Assembly (NCBI RefSeq): GCF_001908375.1
Contig: NZ_CP017241.1
Location: 3,314,501-3,378,500, forward strand
Reading direction: 5' to 3'
Length of the DNA stretch: 64,000 nt
From: Rhizobium etli 8C-3
GTDB taxonomy: Bacteria > Pseudomonadota > Alphaproteobacteria > Rhizobiales > Rhizobiaceae
How positions within the stretch are numbered: the first letter of the stretch is position 1; every line of letters starts with the position of its first letter. Below, in pieces: positions 41,463 through 53,066 of the stretch. The translations under genes were made by a program, and so were the position numbers. The notes beneath the pieces are model-generated. The model was not told where the DNA came from and did no database searches. It was given only the letters and a program-made list of their open reading frames with translations.

Positions 41463-41849
41463 CTATTGGGAAAACTGCTTGAGATAAGCGATGAGATTTT
41501 TGATCTCGGTGTCGTCCTTCAGCCCGGCAAACACCATCTTCGTTCCTTTTATCTTTCCCTTGGGATCGTGGAGATAGTCGCGCAGTGTTGCCTCGTCCCA
41601 AACGAGCCCGCCCTCGCCTGCCTTCTTCATTGCCGGAGAATAGCTGAAATTCGGATGTGTCGCCGCCTTCCTGCCAAGGATCCGGTTCAGCGACGGGCCG
41701 ACCTTGTTCTTGTCCGTATCGGCAACATGACATATGGCGCATTTTTTGAAGACAGTAGCACCCGCCGTGGCATCGCCCTCCTGGGCATTCACGCCAAAGG
41801 CAGGAAGCATGGCAATCAATAAGCCGGCGAAAAGGACGCGATACCGCAT
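41463..41849 (-). CDS. Periplasmic class I cytochrome c
   Basis: The 128-residue protein has a signal peptide (VLFAGLLIAMLPAFGVNA). The haem-binding motif is KKCAICHVAD near residue 36, and the distal Met is probably in GTKMVFAGL near 105. Its size and pattern fit the c550/c2 group that feeds terminal oxidases. It precedes the oxidase genes in the same direction and probably donates electrons to them. Confidence 0.88.
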   Translation of the reverse strand: MRYRVLFAGLLIAMLPAFGVNAQEGDATAGATVFKKCAICHVADTDKNKVGPSLNRILGRKAATHPNFSYSPAMKKAGEGGLVWDEATLRDYLHDPKGKIKGTKMVFAGLKDDTEIKNLIAYLKQFSQ

Positions 41850-42030
41850 GACAACCCAATCCTCCCAGGTTGCCTGAAACGATGGCCGGCGCCAGCTTCC
41901 TATCGCAATATGGCTTGCCGTGTTGTCGTCGCTGCAGGCGGGTGACACTTGTGCGATGAAGAAAAAGCTATGCCTCTGCGCCGATAAGTCAATTCATCCA
42001 ATAAGATTGTGCCGAAGCGAATAAGGCGGG

Positions 42031-42064
42031 CAAAAAAAAAAGCCGGCGAAGCGGCGCCGGCTTT
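42031..42064 (-). terminator. Terminator of glmM
   Basis: A 10-bp stem (AAAGCCGGCG with CGCCGGCTTT) is followed on the minus strand by ten T (A at 42032-42041 on plus). It lies 22 bp after the glmM stop. Confidence 0.9.
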
Positions 42065-42085
42065 GATCGATCATCCAGGTCAGGA

Positions 42086-43438
42086 TCAAGCGGCGGTGCG
42101 CACGCCCGAGATCGTGCCGATCAGCTCGTTGACAATGCGCTCGATCTGCGCCCGGTCGTCGCCTTCTGCCATGACGCGGATCAGCGGTTCGGTGCCGGAG
42201 GGGCGGATGACGAGGCGGCCGCTTTTGGCAAGCTCGGCTTCCGCATCGGCGATTGCTTGCTGCACCTGCAGGTCTTCCAGCGGCTTGCCTCCGGAAATGC
42301 GGACATTGCGCAGAAGCTGCGGCACCGGCTCGAAGCGGCGGCAGACTTCGCTGACGGTCTTGCCAGTGCGCTTGACGGCAGCAAGAATCTGCAGCGCGGC
42401 AACAAGGCCATCCCCGGTGGTGCCGTAGTCCGAGAGCACGATATGGCCGGACTGTTCGCCGCCGACGTTGAAATTGTGCTGGCGCATGTGCTCGACGACA
42501 TAGCGGTCGCCGACCTTGGTGCGGGCAAGGCCCATCCCCTTGCCTTCGAGAAAGCGTTCCAGGCCGAGGTTCGACATCACGGTCGCAACGATGCCGTTGC
42601 CGCGAAGCTGCTGGTTTTCCGCCCAGGTTTCGGCGATCACTGCCATCAGCTGGTCGCCGTCGACCATCGTGCCGTTTTCATCCACGATGATGACCCGGTC
42701 GGCGTCGCCATCGAGGGCAATACCGATGTCGGCCCGCACTTCGTCGACCTTCTTCTGCAAGGCGACTGGACTGGTGGAACCGCAATTGAGATTGATGTTG
42801 ATGCCGTTGGGTTCGTTGCCGATCGTAACGACGTCGGCGCCGAGTTCCCAAAGCACGGCCGGCGCCACTTTATAGGCGGCACCATTGGCGCAGTCGATCG
42901 CAACCCTCAGACCCTGCAGCGTGACGTCGCGCGGCAGCGTGCGCTTGGCATGCTCGATGTAGCGGTCGTGCACGCCATCGATGCGCTTGGCACGGCCGAT
43001 GTCGTCGGACTTGGCAAGTTGCGTGTGGAGATCCTTCTCCATCAAGTCTTCGATCTGCATTTCGATATCGTCGGAAAGCTTGTAGCCGTCGGGACCGAAG
43101 AGCTTGATGCCGTTGTCCTCGTATGGATTGTGCGAGGCGGAAATCATGACGCCGATATCGCAACGCAGCGAACGTGTCAGCATGGCGACGGCGGGCGTCG
43201 GGATCGGGCCAAGAACGAATGCATCGACGCCTGCGGCCGTGAAGCCCGCGACCATGGCATTCTCCAGCATATAGCCGGACAGACGCGTGTCTTTGCCGAT
43301 GACCACGCGATGGCGGTGATTGCCGCGGCGGAAGATCGTACCGACTGCAATGCCGACCCGCATCGCCAGATCCGGCGTCATCGGGAAGATATTCGACTGC
43401 CCGCGAATGCCGTCTGTGCCGAAGTAACGTCTTTTCAT
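42086..43438 (-). CDS. glmM: Phosphoglucosamine mutase GlmM
   Basis: The 450-residue enzyme turns glucosamine-6-phosphate into glucosamine-1-phosphate for UDP-GlcNAc, and so for peptidoglycan and lipid A. The N-terminus is [12 protein letters not shown]. The phosphoserine loop is [15 protein letters not shown] near residue 100. The metal loop is [13 protein letters not shown] near 240, and the phosphate-binding C-terminal loop is [14 protein letters not shown] near 410. It is downstream of ftsH with a 220-bp gap that holds a terminator, so it has its own transcription unit. Confidence 0.95.
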   Translation of the reverse strand: MKRRYFGTDGIRGQSNIFPMTPDLAMRVGIAVGTIFRRGNHRHRVVIGKDTRLSGYMLENAMVAGFTAAGVDAFVLGPIPTPAVAMLTRSLRCDIGVMISASHNPYEDNGIKLFGPDGYKLSDDIEMQIEDLMEKDLHTQLAKSDDIGRAKRIDGVHDRYIEHAKRTLPRDVTLQGLRVAIDCANGAAYKVAPAVLWELGADVVTIGNEPNGININLNCGSTSPVALQKKVDEVRADIGIALDGDADRVIIVDENGTMVDGDQLMAVIAETWAENQQLRGNGIVATVMSNLGLERFLEGKGMGLARTKVGDRYVVEHMRQHNFNVGGEQSGHIVLSDYGTTGDGLVAALQILAAVKRTGKTVSEVCRRFEPVPQLLRNVRISGGKPLEDLQVQQAIADAEAELAKSGRLVIRPSGTEPLIRVMAEGDDRAQIERIVNELIGTISGVRTAA

Positions 43439-43599
43439 ATGCTCCCCTATGCTTTCAGCGCGCCAAGCAATTCAAGCCGCAGAGACGATTCGTCCCAATA
43501 CAAAGCCCCATTGCGGCCTCTTCATGATAGCGGCATGCCACAAATCCTAGGCGCCATCACGTAAATTACCAAGAAAATTGATTATATCCCGTTACCGAC

Positions 43600-43637
43600 G
43601 GAAAAAGGCCGGATCTTCTGCTGGAAAATCCGGCCTT
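43600..43637 (-). terminator. Terminator of ftsH
   Basis: AAGGCCGGAT (43605-43614) pairs with ATCCGGCCTT (43628-43637), and on the minus strand five T follow the stem. It lies 22 bp after the ftsH stop. Confidence 0.88.
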
Positions 43638-43658
43638 GTTCGTTCGAGTTGCTTTCAG

Positions 43659-45590
<1,932 letters not shown>

Positions 45591-45688
45591 TGAACTCCCC
45601 AGCACTGCAACAACCGCCTCATGGCAGCCGTCTTATTTGGCTTCTAACATAGGGTTGCGCGGTGCCGTTGCCAAGGCGATACACTCTG

Positions 45689-47146
45689 TCAGATGGCTTT
45701 TCCGTCAATAAGACCAAAAGGCGGGCTTGGATAGGGGCGCATTCCAAAAGCCGCCGCGAGGCTTTCAGCAAAGATGAGATCAAATCGTGTCAAAAAGCGG
45801 TCGAACAACGCAAAATACCGCGTGAGGCTGACATCGGGATGAGAAATCACGCACATGTTCGGGCAGGCGGCGACTAGAATGCATGGTTGGGCGGCCAATG
45901 CCCGCTTGAACGCAGCTTTGGGCAAGTCCGCCCCCCCTGCCTCTTCATCGGTACCGTGCCGGCCATAGGGCTGGAGCGTGCCCGGGGCCTTGAGCGTATC
46001 GGATGCAAAGGCATCGTTGACGGCGCCGACGCGCCGTTGCTGGATTTCGCTGACGGGCGCGGAAACGATGGAGGCGCTGGCAAAACGTGCGATAACCGTC
46101 ACGTCCGACGACGAGCTGTTCTCGACAACAAACCGGCCATCCCAGATGGCGCGCTTCCCAGGCGCAACAACCAGTGGCAAGATGCCGCGGCTTTCGCGGG
46201 CAAGGTAAAGGCCGTCGCGTCTGAGATCGAAGACCACTCTGCTTGCGGTCATGCGTCCTGGCCTGCCGGCGGTCACAAAACCGAGAATGCGACCCATCTG
46301 CACGCGCCCTGGCGCAAATCGCTGTCCGCCGAAAACGGCCGCAAGACGGCCGAGCGCATAGCCGAGCACGTCCAGTGGCGCCTCAAGTCCCTTTGCCGCC
46401 ACGCGGCCCAGCCCTTCGCCGGGACGTGTAAAGTGTTGGCCGAGCCACAAGGCCGCCTGCCGTGAAAGCTCCAGGCGGATATCGGCGCCGTAGGCTTCGC
46501 GCCCGGGGGCGCCCTCACCTGCCAATGCCACGCGCGTCCGCACGCGCTCATATTTTACATCCTCGTTGCTTGGATCATCGAGCCAAGGCATGGCGCGGGC
46601 CGAGAGAAATGCGCGGATATCGGCCCGCAGGCACGAAAGAAACGGCCGTGCGACCCAGACCCGGCGATCAAAGAGAACGGCATCGGCGATCCCGGTGGAG
46701 GGGCTGCGACTGCGCGCGCCGCGCATGGCTTGCGTCTCGCGCTGATCGTCGAGCGTGTGCGCCGTCACGATCAAATTGGCGCCAAGTTCCGCCGCGGCAT
46801 CTGCGAGCAGCTCGTAACGTGCCTCGCGAGCGGCCACCATGACGCCGGTTTTTGGTTTGGGATCGCGCCAGACACGGATTACATGAGAAATGCCGAGGGA
46901 CCTGCATAAGGCTGCGACATGACGCGCCTCATCTGCCGATTCTGCGCGCAGATCGTGATCGATCGTCGCGGCACACAGGGAAATGTCGGAATTGGGTTCG
47001 GCCTTCAGCGCTTCCAAAAGGGCAAGAAGCAGGCCGGTCGAATCGCTGCCGCCGGAGATCGCGATGAGAATACGTGTCGGGCTGGCAAGCAAACGGCAAA
47101 AGCGGCGGGCCGCTGTCTCGGGCGAAAGCACGGTTTGCGCAGACAA
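45689..47146 (-). CDS. tilS: tRNA(Ile)-lysidine synthase TilS
   Basis: The 485-residue enzyme attaches lysine to C34 of the CAU-anticodon Ile tRNA. The PP-loop ILIAISGGSDSTGLLLAL is near residue 27, and ANLIVTAHTLDDQRETQAMR near 125 is the second family block. The C-terminal half is long and poorly conserved. It starts 11 bp after the stop of cpoB and ends before ftsH, the usual order in alphaproteobacteria. Confidence 0.9.
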   Translation of the reverse strand: MSAQTVLSPETAARRFCRLLASPTRILIAISGGSDSTGLLLALLEALKAEPNSDISLCAATIDHDLRAESADEARHVAALCRSLGISHVIRVWRDPKPKTGVMVAAREARYELLADAAAELGANLIVTAHTLDDQRETQAMRGARSRSPSTGIADAVLFDRRVWVARPFLSCLRADIRAFLSARAMPWLDDPSNEDVKYERVRTRVALAGEGAPGREAYGADIRLELSRQAALWLGQHFTRPGEGLGRVAAKGLEAPLDVLGYALGRLAAVFGGQRFAPGRVQMGRILGFVTAGRPGRMTASRVVFDLRRDGLYLARESRGILPLVVAPGKRAIWDGRFVVENSSSSDVTVIARFASASIVSAPVSEIQQRRVGAVNDAFASDTLKAPGTLQPYGRHGTDEEAGGADLPKAAFKRALAAQPCILVAACPNMCVISHPDVSLTRYFALFDRFLTRFDLIFAESLAAAFGMRPYPSPPFGLIDGKAI

Positions 47147-47157
47147 ACCGGAAATCC

Positions 47158-48174
47158 TCAGCAGGAGAGGCGCTTCTGTTCGCTCGCGACCTTGTTTATG
47201 ACAGCGCGCGAAGCCTTCGGGTAACGCTTGGTCACTTCCTTGAGCGTCGCGCAGGCGGTGTCGTTATTGTCGAGCGCGGCCAGCGACATGCCGAGCTTCA
47301 GCAGCATTTCGGGCGCTTTTTCGGAGGAGCCGTATTTCTTGTGGGCATTCAGGAAGGTCTTGGCGGCCTCGTTGAACTTGCCTTGGGAATATAGCGCCTC
47401 GCCCAGCCAGAAGTTGGCATCGGCAGCGCGAGCGCTTCCCGGATACTGCGCGATGTACTGGGTGAACTGCTCCTCAGCAATCGCATAGTCGCCGGAAAGG
47501 ACGTGACCGTAAGCGGCCTTGTACTGGTCGGTCTCGCTGCCGAGAGATGCGGTCTGCTGCGGCGAAGTCGCGGCGTTTACGTCGGGAAGCGGCGCTGAAC
47601 CGACCTCGGCGTTCTCATTCACGCTGCCACCGATCGGATTGCCGTTCTGATCGAACTGGATCGAGCCCAACTGCTGTGGCGGGCGGCCGAAACCGTCGGA
47701 CGGAGCGTCGCTGGAGGGAGCCCTTTCGGCTCCCTGCGGGGTTTCGATGATCGTCGCGACATCGTCGTTCTGGCGCCGGGGGCGTGCGTCGGCCTGCCCG
47801 GAATCGGGAGGCTGCAGGTCGGCCTCGCTCTTCTTTGTGCTGCCCTTCGATCCGGCGGCACCGCCGCTCTTTTCCAGATCCTGGAAGCGGAATTCGTTGT
47901 CTTCCTGCGTCTTGCGCAGCGATTCCTGCATCTGCAGGATCTGAAAGCTCATTTCCTCAATGCGGCCGTTCAGCTGGCGCAGTTGCTCTTCGAGTTGCTG
48001 CACGCGCATCTCCGCGCTGCTGCTTTGCACGTTGACGGCCGGCGGCGTCTGCGTCTGGCTATGCGCAGGTTTGCCGCCAAAGTTCATGCCGAGGAACGAA
48101 GCGGAAAAAGCCGCTCGCTCGGTTCCGGTCACGGCCGCGAGGCAGAGCAAGCCTGCCACGACAAGTTTCTTCAT
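47158..48174 (-). CDS. cpoB: Tol-Pal system protein CpoB (YbgF)
   Basis: From the ATG at 48174 the protein has 338 residues and a signal peptide (KLVVAGLLCLAAVTGTERAAFSA). A coiled coil follows near residues 55-100 (RVQQLEEQLRQLNGRIEEMSFQILQMQ), then a low-complexity linker. Three TPR-like repeats end the protein (AAYGHVLSGDYAIAEEQFTQYIAQYPGS, ANFWLGEALYSQGKFNEAAKTF, APEMLLKLGMSLAALDNNDTAC). CpoB couples peptidoglycan synthesis to outer-membrane constriction. It is downstream of pal. Confidence 0.9.
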   Translation of the reverse strand: MKKLVVAGLLCLAAVTGTERAAFSASFLGMNFGGKPAHSQTQTPPAVNVQSSSAEMRVQQLEEQLRQLNGRIEEMSFQILQMQESLRKTQEDNEFRFQDLEKSGGAAGSKGSTKKSEADLQPPDSGQADARPRRQNDDVATIIETPQGAERAPSSDAPSDGFGRPPQQLGSIQFDQNGNPIGGSVNENAEVGSAPLPDVNAATSPQQTASLGSETDQYKAAYGHVLSGDYAIAEEQFTQYIAQYPGSARAADANFWLGEALYSQGKFNEAAKTFLNAHKKYGSSEKAPEMLLKLGMSLAALDNNDTACATLKEVTKRYPKASRAVINKVASEQKRLSC

Positions 48175-48275
48175 AGGTTTCGTCCTGTCCCAGTGATTCT
48201 TCGCGCCTGGATGGCACGAACAGGAGATTTTTCCAATTACCTTCAAAAAGCAACGGAGTCTGGCCAAAGTGTGTT

Positions 48276-48311
48276 CAAAAAGAAAAGGCGGCCCGCCAAG
48301 GAGCCGCCTTT
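48276..48311 (-). terminator. Terminator of pal
   Basis: AAAGGCGGC (48284-48292) pairs with GCCGCCTTT (48303-48311), and T-rich sequence follows on the minus strand. It lies between pal and cpoB, so cpoB may need its own promoter or read-through. Confidence 0.8.
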
Positions 48312-48336
48312 CCGCAACACGATATAATCGAGAGGA

Positions 48337-48864
48337 TTACATGCCGGCGCCGCCGAGAACAGTGACTGCACGGCGGTTCTGCGACCAGCAGGAAATATCG
48401 TCGCAGACGGCGACGGGACGTTCCTTGCCGTAGGAGATCGTCTTCATGCGCTGAGCCGGAACGCCCCGCGACGAAAGATAATCCTTGGTTGCGGCAGCGC
48501 GGCGGGCACCGAGAGCGAGATTGTATTCGCGCGTGCCGCGCTCGTCGGCATGGCCTTCGACGGTGATCGCATAGTTCGGGTAGCGAGCCAGCCACTGTGC
48601 CTGGCGGTCCAGTGTCTGGGCAGCGTCGGCGCGGATCGAGGTCGAGTCAGTATCGAAGAAGATGCGGTCGCCGACGTTGACGGTGAAGTCCTGAGCCGAA
48701 CCCGGCGTTGCGGCACCTGCACCGAGGCCGAGCTCGCCAGCGCTGTTGGGCGTCTTCTTGTTGGCGCAGCCAGCAAGCGCCAGACCGGCAACGAGTGCGA
48801 TCATGACAGGGTTGCGGGCGAGGTTCTGCATGCGGCTCATTGCCGGGGTGTGAATTCGGCTCAT
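48337..48864 (-). CDS. pal: Peptidoglycan-associated lipoprotein Pal
   Basis: The 175-residue protein begins at ATG 48864 with AAGGAG upstream; a second ATG at 48840 is possible. The lipobox is LALAGCANK, the lipidated Cys near residue 33. The OmpA-like domain binds peptidoglycan: RIFFDTDSTSIRADAAQTL, VEGHADERGTREYNLALGARRAAATKDYL and QNRRAVTVLGG. It anchors the outer membrane and works with TolB. Confidence 0.94.
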   Translation of the reverse strand: MSRIHTPAMSRMQNLARNPVMIALVAGLALAGCANKKTPNSAGELGLGAGAATPGSAQDFTVNVGDRIFFDTDSTSIRADAAQTLDRQAQWLARYPNYAITVEGHADERGTREYNLALGARRAAATKDYLSSRGVPAQRMKTISYGKERPVAVCDDISCWSQNRRAVTVLGGAGM

Positions 48865-49019
48865 GGCCGGATCTCCTTGCGATTTATCAGGGTTGCCGGA
48901 CTGTAACCGTACTCGGTTAATCGGCGCTCAAGAAGTATGGTTAATAATGTGTTGATTGTCCCTGCATCGGCCAATTCCAGCACTTTGCGGCGACAAGAAG
49001 GCGAAATCCGGCTCGTCCA

Positions 49020-50330
49020 CTACTCAAGCAGCGGCGACCAGGCGGGGTCGGATGCGTAGGTCGGCGTCTTGATGACCTGCTCGTTGTAACCCGTCAGATC
49101 GATCGAATAGAGCTGCGGGCCGCCGGCACCGGCCGGCTGACGGAAGAACATCAGCACACGCCCATTCGGCGCCCAGGTCGGGCCTTCGTTGTGGAAGCCG
49201 GTCGTCAGGATGCGCTCGCCCGAACCGTCCGGCTTCATCACGCCGATCGAGAATTTGCCGCCCGATTGCTTGGTGAAGGCGATCAGATCGCCGCGTGGCG
49301 ACCAGACCGGCGTCGAATAGTTGCCGTCGCCGAATGAGATACGGGTCTGGCCGGAGCCGTCGGCATTCATCACGTAAATCTGCTGCTTGCCGCCGCGATC
49401 GCTTTCGAAAACGATCCGGCCGCCATCGGGCGAATATGATGGCGAGGTATCGATCGCTGCCGTCGAGGTCAGGCGCGTCGTCGTGCGCGACCGCAGGTCC
49501 ATCGTGTAGATATTGGCGTTGCCCTCCTGTTGAAGGCTCATCACCACTTTTTGGCCATCAGGCGAGAAGCGCGGCGAAAAGGTCATGCCCGGGAAGTTGC
49601 CGACAACTTCACGCTGTCCGGTCTCGAGCTGCAGCAGGTAGACGCGCGGCTGCTGGTTGGCGAAGGACATGTAGGTCACTTCCTGCCGGTTCGGCGAGAA
49701 GCGCGGGGTCAAAACGAGGTCGCTGCCATCCGTCAGCGTGCGCACGTTGAAGCCGTCCTGGTCCATGATCGCGAGCTGACGTTTGCGCTGCTGCTTCGTG
49801 CCGGATTCGGAGACAAAGACGACGCGGGTATCGAAGTAGCCCTCCTCGCCGGTGATCTGTTTATAGATCGCGTCGGCAATGATATGGGCCACGCGGCGCC
49901 AGTTTTCCGGCTGCGTGTAGAATTGCTGGCCGGTCATCTGCTGACCGGCGAAGGTATCCCAGAGACGAAATTCGGCGCGAAGACGGCCATCGCCTTCCTG
50001 CGTGACGCGGCCGGTGACGAGCGCCTGGGCGTTGATGACCTTCCAGTCCTCGAAACGCGGAGCGGCATCGGGGTTGGAAATCTTCTCGATGAAGGCGTTC
50101 TTGTTGACCGGCGCAAAGAGCCCGGAGCGCTGCAGATCGGCTGCGATCACCTGAGAAACCTGCGCGCCCATGTCGCCCTGCAGGAAGTCGGTAATGGCGA
50201 TCGGCAGCGGCTCGACGTTACCCTTGTTGATGTTGATCTCGACAAGCGCCTGCGCAGGCGTCGCGATAGCCGCCGTCACAGCCATGCCGAGAGCCACCAT
50301 GAAGGCGCGGATGAGGGAACACTTGGTCAT
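49020..50330 (-). CDS. tolB: Tol-Pal system protein TolB
   Basis: The ATG at 50330 gives 436 residues with a 28-residue signal peptide ([22 protein letters not shown]). An ATG at 50351, directly after the tolA stop, would add seven residues. An N-terminal alpha/beta domain ([22 protein letters not shown]) precedes a six-bladed beta propeller with repeats such as [37 protein letters not shown] and [22 protein letters not shown]. It links Pal with TolA in the periplasm. Confidence 0.93.
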   Translation of the reverse strand: MTKCSLIRAFMVALGMAVTAAIATPAQALVEININKGNVEPLPIAITDFLQGDMGAQVSQVIAADLQRSGLFAPVNKNAFIEKISNPDAAPRFEDWKVINAQALVTGRVTQEGDGRLRAEFRLWDTFAGQQMTGQQFYTQPENWRRVAHIIADAIYKQITGEEGYFDTRVVFVSESGTKQQRKRQLAIMDQDGFNVRTLTDGSDLVLTPRFSPNRQEVTYMSFANQQPRVYLLQLETGQREVVGNFPGMTFSPRFSPDGQKVVMSLQQEGNANIYTMDLRSRTTTRLTSTAAIDTSPSYSPDGGRIVFESDRGGKQQIYVMNADGSGQTRISFGDGNYSTPVWSPRGDLIAFTKQSGGKFSIGVMKPDGSGERILTTGFHNEGPTWAPNGRVLMFFRQPAGAGGPQLYSIDLTGYNEQVIKTPTYASDPAWSPLLE

Positions 50331-50351
50331 GAGGAGCAAGCCTTTCAGCAT

Positions 50352-51479
50352 TTAAAGGGCCATCTGACTGGGGTCGAAGTTCACGATGACTTCGCTCCAC
50401 GCGTCATATTTGTCTTTCGGAAGGTTGGTGAACGGCGCAGACCGTTTGACGGCACGGTAGGCACCGCCGGCAAGCGCACGGCGTGTGGATTCGTTGCCGC
50501 CGGTCGCTTCGACCTCCGGATCTCCGATGATCTCGCCGTTCTCGTCCAGCTTCATGTGGACGGTGATGCGGACCTGGTCCATGTCCGCAAGGCCGGGAAT
50601 GATCTGCCAGTTGCCGGCAATCGCGTTGCGCAGGGCATCCATCTCGCTCATGCTGAGCTTGGCGCCGGTGTTGTTCGACTTCTTGGCGCCCAAAGAAGCG
50701 ACTTCGGTCGAGCGCTTGGCGCCGCCATTGGAAGGCTCCTGCTTGTTCAGCAGTGCGGCGATGTCGTCGGCGTTGAAATCGCTCTGCTTCGAGGACGAGG
50801 CCTTCGCCTTTTCCTGGGCCTTGTCGGCCTTCTTCTTGTCCGGCTGCTTGTCAGCCGTCTTCTTTTCGTCCTGCGCTTTTTCCGGCGGCTTTTCAGCGGG
50901 TTTCTGCTCGGGCGGCTTCACCTGCGGCTTGGCGACCGGCGTGGGAACGTTGTCGGGCAGCGCTTCGGCTTCCGGCTTCGGCGGCTCAGCCTGTTCGGCA
51001 GGCATTTCTTCCGGCTTCGGCGGGGTCGGCACAATTTCCGGCTTGGTTTCTGGAATCGATGCGACTTCCTTCGGCTCATCGACCACCGTGTCCTCTTTCA
51101 TGATCTCCTTCACCTCGTTGGGAACGGGATCATTCTGGGGAAGCGGCTTTTCGGTGGCTTTCGGCGCGGCAGTGCTTTCGTTGTTGCTGGGCTTGGCGTT
51201 GGGGACCGGCGGGGTCTTCAGATCGACCTTGTTGTCGCCGAGGTTCTCGGCGTCTGCAACATCAGCGGGTTTTGACGTCGGCTTCGGCGCCGGCTTGTCG
51301 TTGGGCTTTGCCGTCTTGTCACCCTGCTGCATCTGGGTGATGGATTCGACCGGCACGAGATCGACCGGCATCGCTTCGAAATCATCGACCTTGAACGATT
51401 CGGGCGAACCAATGGTCACCAGAGCCGCGGCGAGCACCAGGCCGTGCAGAACAGCAGATGTGACGACACTGGTCTTCAT
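50352..51479 (-). CDS. tolA: Cell-envelope protein TolA
   Basis: The 375-residue protein has one N-terminal membrane helix (SAVLHGLVLAAALVTIG) and a long Pro-, Lys-, Glu- and Ala-rich middle from about residue 55 to 250. The C-terminal domain of TonB type follows (MSEMDALRNAIAGNWQIIPG, MDQVRITVHMKLDENGEIIGDPEVEATGG). It carries energy from TolQR to the outer membrane. The middle is shorter in helical repeats than in enteric TolA and rather Pro-rich, as is usual for rhizobia. Confidence 0.92.
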   Translation of the reverse strand: MKTSVVTSAVLHGLVLAAALVTIGSPESFKVDDFEAMPVDLVPVESITQMQQGDKTAKPNDKPAPKPTSKPADVADAENLGDNKVDLKTPPVPNAKPSNNESTAAPKATEKPLPQNDPVPNEVKEIMKEDTVVDEPKEVASIPETKPEIVPTPPKPEEMPAEQAEPPKPEAEALPDNVPTPVAKPQVKPPEQKPAEKPPEKAQDEKKTADKQPDKKKADKAQEKAKASSSKQSDFNADDIAALLNKQEPSNGGAKRSTEVASLGAKKSNNTGAKLSMSEMDALRNAIAGNWQIIPGLADMDQVRITVHMKLDENGEIIGDPEVEATGGNESTRRALAGGAYRAVKRSAPFTNLPKDKYDAWSEVIVNFDPSQMAL

Positions 51480-51487
51480 CTTGCTTT

Positions 51488-51943
51488 CTACTGGTCCTTC
51501 TTCTGCTGAGTGACGAGACCGATATTCTTGAAGCCCGCGCCCTGGATGCGCGCCATGACGTCGGCGATCACGCCGTAAGGCGCCGTCGCATCACCACGCA
51601 CGAAGATGCGTTCATTGTAGCCGGTGGTCGCGATCGCTTCGAGCTTGGCGGCGATTTCCTCGGCCGGGATCGGCGTTTCCTGCAGGAACACCGCACCGTC
51701 ATTCTTGACGGAAATGGTGATCGGCTGCGTTTCGGAATTGAGCGCCTTGGCCTGCGTTTCCGGCAGGTCGATCGGCACGCCGACGGTCATCATCGGTGCC
51801 GCCACCATGAAGATGATGAGCAGCACGAGCATGACGTCGACGAGCGGCGTCACGTTGATTTCGGAAATAACACCCTTGTTCCGGCCACCACGACGGCGGC
51901 GTCCTCCGCCTCCGCCGTTATTGCCTCCAACAGCCATACCCAT
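51488..51943 (-). CDS. tolR: Tol-Pal system protein TolR
   Basis: The 151-residue protein of the ExbD/TolR family has a Gly- and Arg-rich N-terminus and one membrane helix with the essential Asp: ISEINVTPLVDVMLVLLIIFMVA, D near residue 36. The periplasmic part (VPIDLPETQAKAL, then YGVIADVMARIQGAGFKNIGLVT) is typical. It forms the proton channel with TolQ. Confidence 0.93.
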   Translation of the reverse strand: MGMAVGGNNGGGGGRRRRGGRNKGVISEINVTPLVDVMLVLLIIFMVAAPMMTVGVPIDLPETQAKALNSETQPITISVKNDGAVFLQETPIPAEEIAAKLEAIATTGYNERIFVRGDATAPYGVIADVMARIQGAGFKNIGLVTQQKKDQ

Positions 51944-51961
51944 AATCGTGTACTCCGTTGG

Positions 51962-52681
51962 TTACTGCGCGGCCTGACGCGGCTGCAGCTTCTCGTCGAT
52001 CTGGCGCGAAAGTATGGCGGAAAACTCGTCCGCAAAGCCTTCCATGCGGCCAGACAGCTTGCCGGCATCCGCGGAGAACTTGTTGTAGGCAATAACCGCC
52101 GGGATAGCGGCAACGAGGCCGATCGCAGTGGCCAGAAGGGCCTCGGCGATACCCGGGGCAACGACTGCGAGATTGGTCGACTTCGAACCGGCGATTGCCT
52201 GGAACGAAGTCATGATGCCGACGACCGTACCGAAGAGACCGATGAACGGACCGGCCGAACCGATCGTTGCGAGCGAGCCGAGGCGGGCGGAAAGATATTC
52301 GGTTTCACGCGCGAGCGTCACATCCATTGCCCGGTCGATACGCATCTGCAGGCCGATCGGCGAGCGTGCGCCGCGTTCGAAGGACTTCTTCCACTCGCGC
52401 ATGGCTGCCACGAAGATAGAAGCAAGCCCGGTATTGTTGCGTTCCGAAAGGGTCCTGTAGAGCTCTTCCAGCGACTGACCCGACCAGAAAACCTGTTCGA
52501 ACTTGTCGAACTGGCGCCGGGCGCGCCCATAGGCCAGATACTTGTCGATGACGATCGCCCAGGTCCAGACGGAGGCTGCGATCAGCCCGAGCATGACCAG
52601 CTTGACGACGATGCCTGCCTGCATGAACAGCGACCAGAGGCTGACGTCGGCCGTTGCTGCTGCCAATCCTACTTGTTCCAT
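51962..52681 (-). CDS. tolQ: Tol-Pal system protein TolQ
   Basis: The 239-residue ExbB/TolQ-family protein has three membrane helices (VVKLVMLGLIAASVWTWAIV, IGSAGPFIGLFGTVVGIMTSF and AEALLATAIGLVAAIPAVIAYN). GLFGTVVGIM and GIAEALLATAIGLVAAIPAV are the family signatures lining the proton path. It starts the tolQRAB operon. A 385-bp gap separates it from ybgC upstream. Confidence 0.94.
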   Translation of the reverse strand: MEQVGLAAATADVSLWSLFMQAGIVVKLVMLGLIAASVWTWAIVIDKYLAYGRARRQFDKFEQVFWSGQSLEELYRTLSERNNTGLASIFVAAMREWKKSFERGARSPIGLQMRIDRAMDVTLARETEYLSARLGSLATIGSAGPFIGLFGTVVGIMTSFQAIAGSKSTNLAVVAPGIAEALLATAIGLVAAIPAVIAYNKFSADAGKLSGRMEGFADEFSAILSRQIDEKLQPRQAAQ

Positions 52682-53066
52682 TTATCAAAATCCCCGAATC
52701 CAAACGCCCGGTGCTTGACCGGGCGGCACAGAAAGTGATCTCGCAAGAATTGCCTGGCGACCGCCGCCCAAAGCCCTGGTCAAGCTTGAAGCTCTTCTTC
52801 CGCCTTCCTTGCCGTCAAATTTGGTCAAAGGAAGGCGTGCACCGCACAATCTCCGACTTTCAGAGTAAGACACTATTATGGTTAAGAGATCGTTAGTGCC
52901 AGAGTATGACGGCAAAGCTTTACCAGCAGAATTTTCTTTCCGGCTTGGCACGAAGAGAGCGAAGTCCGACCATGGAATGCCCCGCAATCCTTGCAGCGCA
53001 AATTCCTTCCCATAAAAGTCATGTTTTTGCAAGCCTTGCGTTGTGTCTGCATGTCGGGGATGTGCC
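52682..53066. other. Spacer between ybgC and tolQ
   Basis: This 385-bp stretch holds no convincing gene. In many Proteobacteria ybgC abuts tolQ, so the gap is long. An A/T-rich part near 52860-52900 (AAGACACTATTATGGTTAAGAG) may contain the tolQ promoter, but no clear -35/-10 pair can be defended. Confidence 0.4.

Noticed and set aside
49530..51275. 581-codon open frame on the plus strand with a low-complexity end
   Set aside because: It is antisense to tolB and tolA; the apparent Leu-, Arg- and Gly-rich tail mirrors the TolA Pro/Lys region.
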